From Calendula officinalis (taxonomy: Eukaryota > Streptophyta > Magnoliopsida > Asterales > Asteraceae): a stretch of DNA of 64,000 nucleotides. Both the position numbers and the translations under genes were made by a program. The stretch spans positions 2,361,001 through 2,425,000 of the forward strand of contig OY970824.1 of the NCBI GenBank assembly GCA_963853835.1, given 5' to 3'. Shown piece after piece: positions 46,497 to 57,499 of this stretch (its first letter is position 1; the number at the start of each line of letters is the position of its first letter). The notes under the pieces were generated by a model. That model did not search any database. It saw nothing but the letters and a program-made list of their open reading frames with translations, and was not told where the DNA came from.

Positions 46497-46781
46497 TTAA
46501 TGTAATATTATTATAAGTAGAGCACAAGTGATCATAAGTACAGGATCATCTCTAATTGCAGCCTTGTACCTACAGGATAATAAGTAGAGCACAAGTGATA
46601 ACATCCATAAATATCTTTTCATCCTTCTGAACCAACACCAAGCTATCCATTTAACAGTTGGCACTTTCACATGTTTAACATTTGAAGCAAGAAATAAAGA
46701 ACCATCAGCAATATTATGTGGCTTGTGCCGCAAGCAAAGTGAGATACAAAGCCTACACAAACAATTCAACACAATTAGCAT
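46497..46781 (-). pseudogene. Possible degenerate cyclin-T/L-like fragment
   Basis: The minus-strand frame contains SLCLRHKPHNIADGSLFLAS, which resembles the cyclin-box phrase L..KPHHIAAGSLFLAAKFLKVKLP of plant T-type cyclins; NVKHVKVPTVKW follows in the same place. After that the similarity is lost. If correct, it is a single decayed exon carried inside the probable Helitron. Short match, so low certainty. Confidence 0.35.
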
Positions 46782-47955
46782 AAATATAAAAAGTCATATA
46801 AATTTATTATATTGCGCCACCAACCAAATTATGTATTCCACATAAAAAACTTTCACATTTACCTACAAGTCATTCTTCCCGTGGGATTGCCTCATGCAAA
46901 ACCAGTGGCAAAACATCATAGCTGTCGCTATTTTTACCTGGGGTCTGAAATATAAAAATCATGTTACTCGTTATCTTTGTATGAATTTTCCTCGGGAACT
47001 TGTTTAAGAAGCTTCACTTGTAACTCAAATGCATCATCTCCTCTAAGCATATATCTTATCCACACGATTTCAGTCTTCATTGATACCTGGAAATGTAAGG
47101 CTGTAAGCCAACTTAAAACTTGGAATATTACAAATCGAATACAAAATTTATAAGTACCAAAATGGACCACCTAAAGTTTATTGTCAAAAAGGTAAATTGG
47201 TAGAACTTAGCCAAAAAGGAACAAGTCTAAAGTCACCCAACCGCAACCACCTATTATGCGAGAGACACTCAATAGCACTCTCTATTCAGTGAGTTATAAC
47301 TTTGATTTCATGAAGCATTTCGTCAAACAGTTGGAGTGCATACCCAGACATCATTGTTCTTCCCGCCAACGCTATGCCTCAAGCTCTTCATTCTTCCTCC
47401 CAAACCCTACATACATTAATAAAAAAAAAATTTGGAAAAGATTGAGTGAAGTCATTCAGATAATCCGTGATTCAAGAGTCATTGATGTTGGTGTGAACTG
47501 AAACAAAATCAAGTTTAACAATTCCATCATCCCATATGCTGCAAACTCAAACAGCTTTCACCCTATTTTACGTTTTTAGGTAGTGACGCAATTGATTTAC
47601 AACCTTATCGCCTATTCCATTATGCATAGAAATTTCACATCAGAAGCATTCGAGCCATAAAAACCACCATTTTCGTGCAAAACCTAACATCAAATCATTC
47701 GGAAACCTGAACTTCCCCAAAACCCAGGCTTTTAGGATAAAATTCTATCTCTGTTTACAAAAAAAACACACACATTCAAAAAGAATAAACAAATTCATAC
47801 AGATTGGAAACGTACCTTTCTCTAAGTTGCAAGCCCTAAAAAAGAAGAAGCTGAACACTATCGTTAACCAAGGGTGTGTGATTTCTCAGATTCTTTGTCA
47901 TGTGCACAGAGAAAAAGGAGATGAAAGAGGGCCAGCTGTTATTTGGTAGTAGAGA

Positions 47956-48162
47956 TTACGAGCTTCTATTCTTATCCGCAAGAAAGGCAACGTATGTATT
48001 GTGATTTCCAATCGACAATTTCCACTTTCCCAGACAACGATTGATATGCCCTACAAATTTAATAGAATCGAGGCGGTGGATGAAGTGAACCAACCACGGA
48101 GGAGATGAATGGTCGAGTAGCTTGAAGACGGATACGCTTGGGCTTAACCCGGATAAAGACAT
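47956..48162 (-). other. Unrecognised 68-residue frame, possible captured exon
   Basis: Begins MSLSGLSPSVSVFKLLDHSS and includes WLVHFIHRLDSIKFVGHINR. It is balanced in composition, unlike the random AT-rich frames nearby, and continues into leader-like DNA on its 3' side. I do not recognise the family. A real small exon or a chance frame are both possible. Confidence 0.25.
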
Positions 48163-48187
48163 TTAATAAGAGTATGTTTTGGTTTGC

Positions 48188-48269
48188 TAACACAGCCATA
48201 GGCTAGAACAGGTGGTTCGAGCTTAGAGTTATAACCCGCAGGTCGCAGGTTCGAATCCTGCTTGTGTTA
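48188..48269 (+). other. tRNA-like sequence (pseudo-tRNA or SINE head)
   Basis: A perfect 7-bp acceptor-type stem (TAACACA with TGTGTTA) and a perfect T arm (GCAGG-TTCGAAT-CCTGC, a good B box) bracket 82 bases. A weak A-box-like stretch, taggctagaacagg, is present. The middle does not form an anticodon stem, so it is not a functional tRNA gene. It lies just inside the probable 5' end of the Helitron. Confidence 0.5.
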
Positions 48270-48378
48270 TTTTTTAACCAAAATGATTGGATTCCATAAT
48301 TAGCAAGTGTTTGGCTGAATTTTCAGCTCCGCTAATTATAGAAATGTCTTAAATGCATTATAGATAGTAGAGAAGAGA

Positions 48379-49619
48379 TTAGCCATAAAAATATATTTTT
48401 ATTTGACTTTTTAGATTTTTTAGATTTTTTTTGAACGACTAGTTAGTAAGTTAGTAATTCCAGTCATGTAGTGATATCCAAGTGGATAATATGTCTTTCT
48501 CAAACTTATCTCTTTTTTTTCAGGGATAAATCTCACCTATTTTTATCTCCTAAGAAATACATTTAGTAAATCTTTACTCAAGATTTTTAAATGGAAACCC
48601 TGTAAGCTCGCCCTTAGTATAAGTTAAATAGAGGTGTTCTAAGGCCTCTCCCAACCGTGACACGTCAGTAAACCCGTCAGTAGCGCCACGTCAGCACATC
48701 CTTACTGACACGCTACTGACACGGTCGTGCCAACCCTACCCATCACTAACCCATCACTAAACCAATCCTTTCCACATCATCATTTTTAATTAAAATTTTA
48801 AAAATAAAAATTATAAATTTTTTGAAAAAAAAAAGTAATATATTATTCCTATAAAATAAATATATAAAAAAATTAAAATTAAAAAAAAGAAAAGAAAACA
48901 GAGAATAAATAATTTTTAAATTAAAAAATACAAAATGTACAAATTTATATGCACAATGTACAACTCCTTTCCCCCCCCTCTCTCTTCCTTCCCCTTCCTC
49001 TCTCCCCCTCTCTTCTTCCAGACACCCACGACGCCAGCCAACACCGTCCTCACCCCGACGTATCTCTGGCGACGTCACCCACGACGCGGCCGTGCCAACG
49101 GCGTCGTGGGCTGACGGCAAAAAAACGCCCCCGACGTGCCCCTGACGCATGGTTGGCACGAGTCTAATTAGCCGAAAGTTGAAAAACTCGTCAATTAACA
49201 TGATTGGAGAATGGATGGTGAGAATCAAAGAAATAAAATGCCTAACTTTTATCATAATCAATGCTAGGATTAATGAACCTTGTTTGCTAGCAAATATAAA
49301 TATTAAATGTTAAAGGATTAAATAAATAATATTTGAATGCTTACGTTTATAAATTTGATATTTTAATGTTCTTTTGAAGAAATAAAATTTTTATTTGTAC
49401 GCATAATATATATTCATTATTAAACAATTAGAGTGGTAATGACTAATAAGTCGCACAATTAGCGAGGCATTCAACTTAGAGCTTCTTTAACTCGAGTTTG
49501 AGTATACAATTTACCAGTTTGAGTCGTTTCACATGTTAGAGCTTAACAATCTAGCCTATTTATTTAACAAGTTGAACGAATCTAATTTATATAAATCATG
49601 TTTTGCATTATAAAATTTT
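48379..49619. other. Intergenic DNA with a GC-rich island
   Basis: No gene. Bases 48650-48740 and 49020-49165 are GC-rich and contain matching words in inverse order (cccaaccgtgacacg near 48655; cgtgcccctgacgcatggtt near 49134), so they may be the arms of a MITE of about 500 bp. A perfect 10-bp hairpin stem, CCCACGACGC (49078-49087) with GCGTCGTGGG (49101-49110), lies inside. Confidence 0.4.
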
Positions 49620-50849
49620 GAGTAAATTACACGGATAGTCCCTGTGGTTTGACCTGAGTTTTGGATTTGATCCCTAAATTTCAGAAATTACACAGATAGT
49701 CACTAAGTACGACACTTTATCACAATTTGGTCCCTAATACTAACTGCCGTTAATTATGACTATTAAACTTTTTTAAATGGCCAGAATACCCCTTCTTTCT
49801 CTGCTTTCTCCCCCTTCCCTTATTTTGATCCATAAATAACATGCTTTTCATCATCCCCATTAATTATGGTGGTGCACGTGAAGCGTTAATCATCCCATAA
49901 GCTTGAATAACATAAACATGATGATGATGATGAATTCAGATGGTTTTGCAATGTTTTAAAACTTCCACCGGCGCCATCCTCCACACAAAAGGAACCCCCA
50001 AAATGAAAAACGAGACCCGCAAGACTACAACCATTAATTGATTCACAGATGAAAACATACAAATTTGAGTTGAAGGATTCTAATCAAGACGAAAACCCCA
50101 AAATGAAATATGAACCCTATTTTCTTGATTCGATTTACCAGATTTGTCGCCGACCCACCACTCCGACGAATGCCGATGAGAAAAGTTTCTTAAAAAATTC
50201 ATGTTGACTGTTGTAGGAGGTTTTAACACGGATACGAATACCGACAGATTCAAATGGTTTTGCTGATCTGTTAACGGATACAATGGCGAAGGAGGTGGAA
50301 TTGACGGAATTGAGGTGGTAATTTTGGTGTTGAACCCGTGTAGGAAGTAATTCAGATTTCTTACCATTGTTCTGTTGAACATGTAGTAGCATGGTCATTA
50401 GGTTGATCTCTTCGTTTGTTCGTTGTTCATGAAATTCGAAGGTTACTTGAAGATTTCTTTGATTGTTCATCTGCAAATGTAACATTGTTCGATATTTCGA
50501 AGATAATATCTTTCATATGTTTCTCGCATTAATTAGTTATAGTAATTTGGTTCTAAAGATGGTGATTCTATGATGGTTAAGATGTGAAGTAAAAACGGTG
50601 ATTTTAGAGACAGAGAGAGAGGGGTGTGTGGAGAGAGAAGAGAGAATTAATTAATAATAATAAATAAAATGTTAAAGGGTATTTTAGGTATTTAATATAA
50701 GTTAATAGCTTTTTTTAACCGACATCCACCTTAGGGACCACAATCGATATGAAGTCCGATACTTAGTGACCTTTGGTGTAATTTCTAGAACTTAGGGACC
50801 AAATTCAAAACTCAGGTCAAACCACAGGGACTATCCGTGTAATTTACTC
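49620..50849. mobile_element. Mutator-like element, GAGTAAATTACAC family
   Basis: 1230 bp flanked by 9-bp repeats TAAAATTTT (49611-49619) and TAAAATTTA (50850-50858), 8 of 9 matching. The inverted ends are about 130 bp, starting GAGTAAATTACACGGATAGT; the right arm is the complement. The inside has no transposase. Two overlapping minus-strand frames (50485-50135 and 50382-50080) are of unknown origin; a captured gene piece is possible but not recognised. Confidence 0.82.
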
Positions 50850-50964
50850 TAAAATTTATATTGACAGAAAGTCCGTTAAATACAAACCGGTCAAAGTTTT
50901 AGACAGCTCAACTTTCTTTAATGCTTGGAGTATAAGGAGTATGGTTTGTTCCTGTTTTGCTGTT

Positions 50965-52232
50965 AAAAATAAGGAAAATGATAATGACAGCTTTTAGGCC
51001 TGTCATTAAGAAGGCAAAATAACAAAAGACAACCTCACTGAATTTTAGAAATATTACTTTTTTAATCAATGTACAAGTTTTTTATGCATGTTAGTGACAG
51101 CCCTAAGGGCTGTCATTAACAAAACCCTAAAAATAAAACAAATAAAGACACAAGTGGACTTTTACTGGTGATTTTAGGGAGGAGATAATTAGTAAATGAG
51201 TGAAAATAGAGGGACCCATACGCATAGATTGATATTAAAGGAGGGTCGTTCTGAAAATTTGAAGAAGAAAGGTCACGCTTTTGGGATCATTGCAATAATT
51301 GAAGTCATGCTTGCTTTAATGATGAGGGAAGTCTATACAAATAAAAAGCAAAGTGACATTACACCACCACCACTAGGGGTACCCAACGGGTCAACCCGAC
51401 CCGGCTCTTATTGGGTCGGGTTCGTCGGGTTTGAGGTTAAAAAATCCTAACCCGAAACCCGACCCGATAAGGATTCGGGTTTGTCGGGTTCGGGTTGGTC
51501 GGGTTTCGGGTTTGTCGGGTTGACCCGATCGGGTTGGTCGGGTTAGACTTGAGTTAGGAATTTTTGGTAAAAACTATAGAAATTATTTAATATATTGAAT
51601 TTTATGAATATTTATTTAACACTTTTAATTGTTAATTGATTTTTATTGAATTCTTTATCATATAATTTGATAATTAATTGATTTAATAGTAAAAATATGT
51701 TAATTTTTATAGGAAATAAAATACTTAAACTTTAATCGGGTCTAATCGGGTCAACCCGAACCCGATAAGGTAAAAAATTATAACCCGAAACCCGACCCGA
51801 TAACGAATCGGGTTGGTCGGGTCGGGTTTAAAAAACCCAATAATAACATGGAACCCGAATAGACCCGACCCGATAAGCGTAATCGGGTTCGGGTTAGGGT
51901 CGGGTCGGGTCAACCCTTTGGGCACCCCTAACCACCACCAACCACCCCTCACCGCTCCTGTACCTCATTTTTGTGAACGATCATTCGATCAATTAGTTTT
52001 AGTCATTTTAAAAATTGGTCATTCGCTTCTATGTAATTGTTTTAACAACGTCGTGGTGCATTTAGAAAAATAGAAATGAGGTTATTTTTAAGGGTTTTAT
52101 TAATGACAGCCCTTATTCATAAAAAACTTCTACATTGATTAAAAGTAATATTCCTAAAATTCAGGGGTTATTTTTTGTTATTTTGCCTTCTTAATGACAG
52201 CCCTAGGAGCTGTCATTATCATTTTCCTATTT
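50965..52232. mobile_element. Large inverted-end element, GATAATGACAGC family
   Basis: The left arm (50965 to about 51125) starts ggaaaatgataatgacagct and includes tgcatgttagtgacagccct. The right arm (about 52081-52232) is its complement, ending gctgtcattatcattttcc. Arms are about 155 bp. The inside contains an unrecognised frame (51196-51450) and a complete hAT element. The superfamily is uncertain because no clean target duplication was found. Confidence 0.6.
51374..51930. mobile_element. Non-autonomous hAT element with GGGTCGGGT subterminal repeats
   Basis: 557 bp with an exact 8-bp duplication ACCACCAC (51366-51373 and 51931-51938). It starts TAGGGGTACCCAACGGGTCA and ends with the imperfect complement of TAGGGGTGCCCAAAGGGTTG. 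Next to each end lie many repeats of GGGTCGGGT/ACCCGACCC, in both orientations, around an AT-rich centre. Such arrays could be transposase-binding sites. The open frames here are by-products of the repeats. Confidence 0.82.
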
Positions 52233-52635
52233 TTAATACTGCCACTTTGATCAATCAATGGTTAAAGCTCAATCCTTCTTTTTGATAAAGTATATATCAA
52301 ATTTAGGGGTTTGTAACTTAGAATGAATTTTTTTGCGTAGTGACTTAATTAATGTCTTTTTGATAGTTATTTGTGTTTGCTAGTTGTTTTTCTAGTTTGT
52401 ATATTTCTATTCAAGCGCCTTGTTAATATTTTTTCTTAATTAAAACTATTGCTGGTCACAAAAAAATAAATAAAATTTAAAGTAGAATAGAGAAAAGTAG
52501 ATGAAGAAGGGGGAAGTCACGTGAGATAGTATTTAAGAATGATGGGATTGGTGGAAATGATTACATAGGCGGAATTTGTCTCCTGAAGGTGGTGCACCCT
52601 TGTCCTCTCTCACCCTTCTCTAACCAGGACCCCCC
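52233..52635. other. Short intergenic stretch before a LINE insertion
   Basis: No gene. It ends in GGACCCCCC (52627-52635), the left copy of the LINE target duplication. Confidence 0.5.
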
Positions 52636-53560
52636 ACTTGGCTCTTTTAACCAAGTGGTGGTGGCGGTATAAAACGGAAAATGATTCACTATGGATTATG
52701 GTCATTCAAGAAATTCACGGCTTCCACGGTGGGTTAGAGTCCAATATCCCGATCGGTAAAACATCCGGTACGTGGAACAATATATTAAAAATATATAAAT
52801 CACTTGATAAAATAAACATTCCCATCAAATCTTGGTTCATAAATTACACAAACGGGGCGGCCAATCGAACAAAGTGGGCACTAAATCAAAACGGTTTGTT
52901 CACTGTTAACTCAATGAGAAAGGCGATCGATAACCATATGCTAAAAAGAACCGACAAGGGAGACTTCCCGTGGTGCTCGTGGGTACCAACGAAGATCGGG
53001 ATTCTAGCATGGCAAGCCTACAATGGCAGGCTCCCATGTAAATCAAATTTAATCCATCGGAATATACCAATCATATCACCGGATTGTATGGTTTGTGGTG
53101 TGTCTCCAGAAACCGAGGATCACATATTTGTGAACTGTTCTTTCTCGGCCAAATTAATTGCTGAGTTCGGGAAATGGTGGGGCGTGGATACAAAAGACAT
53201 TCTTAATACGGGGCAATTAGTATTATGGGGCTCGAGCATTGGTTTGGTAGGCGAAAAAAAGAAAGCTTTTTCTGCCGCTATACAATGCCTAATGTGGAGC
53301 ATTTGGAAATATCGCAACGGGAAGACTTTTGGATCAACAACGAAAGGAAGAGAAGCGTTAATTTTTAGCGAAATCCAAAGCAATTCATTTCTTTGGATAA
53401 AGAATAGGGCGAAAGCTAATAAGCTAAACAACCAATGGATGGCGTGGTGTATTTGTCCTATGTCATGTTTTTAATAATTTTCTTGTTTTATTTGTAATTG
53501 TTCTTCTAGCATCTTGCTAGTTTTTTAATGAAGCCGTTCAAAAAAAAAAAAAAAAAAAAA
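52636..53560 (+). mobile_element. 5'-truncated LINE with poly-A and target duplication
   Basis: The insert carries the last 278 codons of ORF2 in one open frame (52638-53474), a short 3' region, and a poly-A run ending at 53560. GGACCCCCC flanks it (52627-52635 and 53561-53569). The protein shows the typical end of plant LINE ORF2: WALNQNGLFTVNS, PWCSWVPTKIGILAWQAYNG, RLPCKSNLIHRNI, the zinc-like CMVCGVSPETEDHIFVNC, and SIWKYRNGKTF. The open frame and intact tail point to a fairly recent insertion. Reverse transcriptase and endonuclease are missing. Confidence 0.9.
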
Positions 53561-53799
53561 GGACCCCCCCCAACCTCACCCCTACCTATCATTGGCCTCG
53601 CGCCCATAACTTTTCTCATCATACCCAAAAACAAAACAAAAAAAAAATACTGTATTAAAATCAAATTATTTAATTTAATGAAAAATCTAAAAATTGCCAT
53701 AAATACGGGGTTGACATAATTTAACTTATTCTTAAATATTTTACAAAGTAATTATAGAGTTAAAGCATTAGACTTAGTGTAAATTTATTCGAGAACCTA

Positions 53800-54090
53800 C
53801 TGGGACCGTAGAATCGGACGGGATCGGACCAAACCGAATCGAGCTACATCGGTTCGGTTCTCGGTTCAAATTCTTATGAAAAATCGGTTATCGGTTCCAA
53901 TCGGTTCGGTTCCAACCGGTTCAGTCCGGTTCAAGACCGAGTAAAACCGAAAAAACAGAAGAAATTACCTAGGTTCTCGGTTCGGTTCGGTTTCCGACCG
54001 GTTACCGGTCCGGTTCCGAGCATCATCGGTTCAGTCCTTGGTCTGGCAAAAAACAGTTATCGGTTCGGTTCGGTTGTTGGACCGTGCACA
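53800..54090. repeat. CGGTTCGGTT-rich dispersed repeat
   Basis: Built of cggttcggtt, ccggttc and tcggttcc words, with mixed orientations. It is like the bodies of the elements at 45400-45680 and 741-1045. Probably a non-autonomous DNA element; ends not resolved. Confidence 0.5.
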
Positions 54091-54251
54091 TGCCTATAAT
54101 ACATAAATGGTTTTATAAAATGGTCAAGACGACTATAAGCAGAAAGTCAAGACATGCATGTTACGAAATAATTTTAGGCGTCAATTTTAAGGGTGACATA
54201 AGATAAGATATGTCAAAACCCGATAAAACTATTACATGCTATTTTAATTTA

Positions 54252-54410
54252 GGAAAATGATAATGACAGCACTTAAGGGTGTCAATAAGAAGACAAAATA
54301 AGTAAAGACACCTCCTGAATTTTATGATCACTATTTTTTAATGAATGTACAAACTTTTAATGCATATTAGAGACAACCTTAAGGGCTGTCATTAAAAAAA
54401 CCCTTTAATT
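54252..54410. repeat. Short element of the GATAATGACAGC inverted-end family
   Basis: It starts ggaaaatgataatgacagca and ends cttaagggctgtcattaaaa, with the same internal order (aagaagacaaaata, gaattttatgatca, gcatattagagaca) as the left arm at 50965. It may be a solo arm or a deletion derivative. Confidence 0.6.
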
Positions 54411-54416
54411 TATGTA

Positions 54417-54731
54417 CTTCCTCCGATTCAAAATAAGTACTACACTTTCCTTATATGGGTGATTCAAAATAAGTGATACACTTTAAAATTTTACCTTATT
54501 TGGCAAAAAATAATAGGACCCACACACACTAACTATATATTTTAACAAAGTAAAATGACTCATTTACCCTTACTTTCTACTTTTAAACATCATTAACCTC
54601 ACTTTATTCAAAAGGTGTGAGACCCATTATCCGTTAACCATTCAATTAATCTAATTTAACCATAATTATATTTTTTTTGCCTCAAAAACCGTGAAACCTA
54701 AAGTGTAGCATTTATTTTGAATCGGAGGAAG
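54417..54731. mobile_element. Stowaway-like MITE, GATTCAAAATAAGTG subfamily
   Basis: 315 bp flanked by TA. The left end is cttcctccgattcaaaataa and the right end is its complement, ttattttgaatcggaggaag. Same subfamily as 18876-19182. Confidence 0.8.
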
Positions 54732-54912
54732 TATAAGCTATAACCATATGATCAACTCTCTCATCCGAATTCCGAAGCATGTAAAGATATTGAGGTTATC
54801 GTGTTGTCCCTTTCCCTTTCTAACTTTTTTCCTTTTTGTTTCTCTGTTTATATTTATAAAGCTCTAATTATAACTCTTCCATCCTAAAGTACATGTTTTA
54901 TTATATGTCATA

Positions 54913-57499
54913 CTAGCCTATAACCCGTGATAAATCACGGGTGACTTATAAAAATTCATTGAACCCCTAACAATAAAGGATGTAATGCACAATAAAGGAT
55001 GTAATGCAAGCTGCTTTGTTTACATATTATTCAATCATTGGCGACGGGCATAGTCCCTAATGCATTAAGCACTTGTTTCATGGAAAAAACTAAATCTATT
55101 AATTTGACCATATTAACTAAATAATACTCGTATAATTTATTATGATGTTATTAGAAATTTAGTCAAAGAAAAGGAAAACAATTTGGTTCCATTTGTTAAC
55201 CGGCAAAATGGAACCAATTTTTTTTTTCATTTCTTTGAAGAAGGTTCGGCACAAAAAATAAAATAAAAAATAATAAGCACAACAAAACTCAGGGGCTTTT
55301 CATGAGAAACAAACCATACTGCATAATACATATACAAAAAAAAAAACTCAATTTGTATATTTTTCATCTCTACAATCAACATTATGTAACTCATTAGGTG
55401 AGAAAAATACTAATACTTAAAAATCAAAAAATCATTTCAGTACATACCTAACATAAAGGACATCATCACCATCAAAAAATCTTTTAGAGCTGACAAAAAT
55501 GCTCCACCTCGTCAGTTGATGCCCAATTGTGATGTCCTGAAATTCAAGATAAGTTGTCTTAATTAAAATATGTCTTCAGGTCAGATGTACTGGACTTTGA
55601 CTGAAAATATGATGCCCTTAAGCCCATTGATGCCCTGGGCCTGCAATTAAATAAATATCAACACAAGATAAGCTTTGCTCTTACCTCAAACCAAACAGAC
55701 TTTGTTTCACTTCATGTGAACAAATATTGACCAACAAAAATGGTGCCACTTGTTTTCACACCTTGTAACACACAACATAAACACTATCATAAGTATTAGT
55801 TGATACTGCAAATCGAATGACACTTGCTAGCTAGAATTTTGACAAGGGTTTCAAGACATAACCTAAAACAAAATACTTGTTTTGACCCACCCATTACCCG
55901 AACCGCCCATTTAGGCCAACTGGAGTTTGGTCAATAAGGTGATCTGTTGGTGGTTCAATAGCTAGAGCAAGTGCATCATCACCATATACGATCGAGTTAG
56001 TGTTGATCAGATTTTTAGCAGCACAAATGAATCATAAAGAACACCTACAAATAACATCATATCAAATAAATTAAAAAAGAAACAAAAAAATACTAAAAAA
56101 AATGATTGTACATGTCAACTTCAGTTGAATTATATAAACATGTAATAAACAAAACATACTTGCAATTCCAATAGAATTACCTGACGATATTACTTTAAAG
56201 TTGCATCATGTTGGAATTGGAAAGATTTATGTTATTTCTTTTTTGCAGCATCATAATGGTGACCTGCACATAAAATATGTTTAGACATTGGTAACTAATA
56301 ATAGCATCAAATGTAACCTGCTTTGGACCTTCAAATGCAAAAAATGCAAACTACAATCATTAGTAACTATAGATTAATGGTGACCTGCACATAAATTGCA
56401 ACCTGCTTTGGACATTCAAATGCAAAAAAATGAGTCTCTGGTAGGATCTGAAACAGAAATTAACTAAACTAACCTATTGCGAATTGCGATGCCTGATTAC
56501 TTCAATTTCCCCAATTTGTAAACGACCCGCTTTATAGTTGATCAGTTACATCTATTGCAATTACTTCAATTACCCTGTATCGATCCTACATGTAATTCAA
56601 AAACTATATGGAGTCAGAATGTCTATGAAAATATTCATTAATAGCAATGCTAAAACTTGATTCACTGATCATGTTATAGCCATATATACCCATCATAGAT
56701 CATTCATCATTTTCATCAAACATGTGGTGTGCATAAGTAACCATTATGAGAAATCCATTATGATAATAAAGGAAGCATGCAATTAATAATACTTTGAACA
56801 ATAAAAGTAATCTCATATCAATATCTTAGTAAAATTAGGGCTTGAGAAGAAAATCTTGTTATTAAAAACTTGTTTTACATGTTTCAATAATAGTGGCGAT
56901 TGCTAACTGTTTCATTGTGTCTCCGTCCGGAAACAAGTGGGACAACTTAACGGATTGGTGGAAATTGTTTAAATCTCATGGAATTAACAAAAGAACAAAC
57001 TGAACTACGAAGAAGAGTACCTTGAACTGAAGAGAACACCCAACACACACGAACCAGTTTGGAGAAAAATGCAAAGATGTAATTGATGGTTTAAGGCTGT
57101 AATACGAATCCAAGATTGAAAGCTGTGGATTGTAGATGGAATGTTAGAAATCGAGAGATTAAAAATCACAAGCCAATTTAAATGTGGGGATTGAAAGCTG
57201 CGGTTATGGAGATTGAACCCTAAAAAGTTCGTCGCCTGAAATCAAGCGATAAATTTGGTAACTGTTATTAAAACCACTCTTTGGGGATGCAAACGTGGGA
57301 TTCAAACGTGACTGGCATGCACGGCTAATTTCGTTCTGGGTGACATTCGGAGTGCAACAAACTAACAAAGAAATGTGGTTTGTAAACGGTTGAAGGCAGA
57401 CGTGGCGTGAAAAAAACTGAAATGCATCGCTGGATTTAACGTGGCATACTTGAGTCAGCATTGAGGTGGCAAAAAAGCCTCCTTTAATATAGATAAAGA
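54913..57499 (-). mobile_element. Non-autonomous Helitron, both ends visible
   Basis: On the minus strand it begins TCTTTATCTATATTAAAGGA at 57499, preceded by A. It ends with the hairpin ACCCGTGATTTATCACGGGT, ten bases before CTAG at 54913, followed by T. These are the Helitron hallmarks: 5' TC, a 3' hairpin then CTRR, insertion between A and T, and no inverted repeats or target duplication. Length is 2587 bp. No Rep/helicase frame. The 5' part (57480-57000) is balanced in composition with a leader-like stretch and an 85-codon frame (57461-57204) that I do not recognise, so captured gene sequence is possible. Confidence 0.82.

Larger units (their letters stand above)
45313..48378 (-). mobile_element. 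Probable non-autonomous Helitron with captured gene pieces
   Basis: On the minus strand the 3' end is CCGCATTGCGCGGATACCCT then GCTAG: a GC-rich hairpin (CCGC...GCGG) about 10 bases before CTAG, as in Helitrons, ending beside T at 45312. The 5' end is inferred as TCTCTTCTCTACTATCTATA starting at 48378 and preceded by A, giving insertion between A and T. No Rep/helicase is encoded. The inside looks partly genic: a leader-like stretch at 47820-47940, a 69-codon frame at 48162-47956, and a possible cyclin-like fragment near 46500-46760. The 3' end is better supported than the 5' end. Confidence 0.5.

Noticed and set aside
48746..49261. A 171-codon minus-strand frame
   Set aside because: Half is poly-Phe/Ile/Lys from AT-rich DNA and half comes from the GC-rich repeat; no similarity or codon bias.
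51725..52073. Frames of 75 and 86 codons with repeated Asp-Pro-Asn-Pro
   Set aside because: By-products of the GGGTCGGGT/ACCCGACCC array at the hAT end, open in both strands because of composition.
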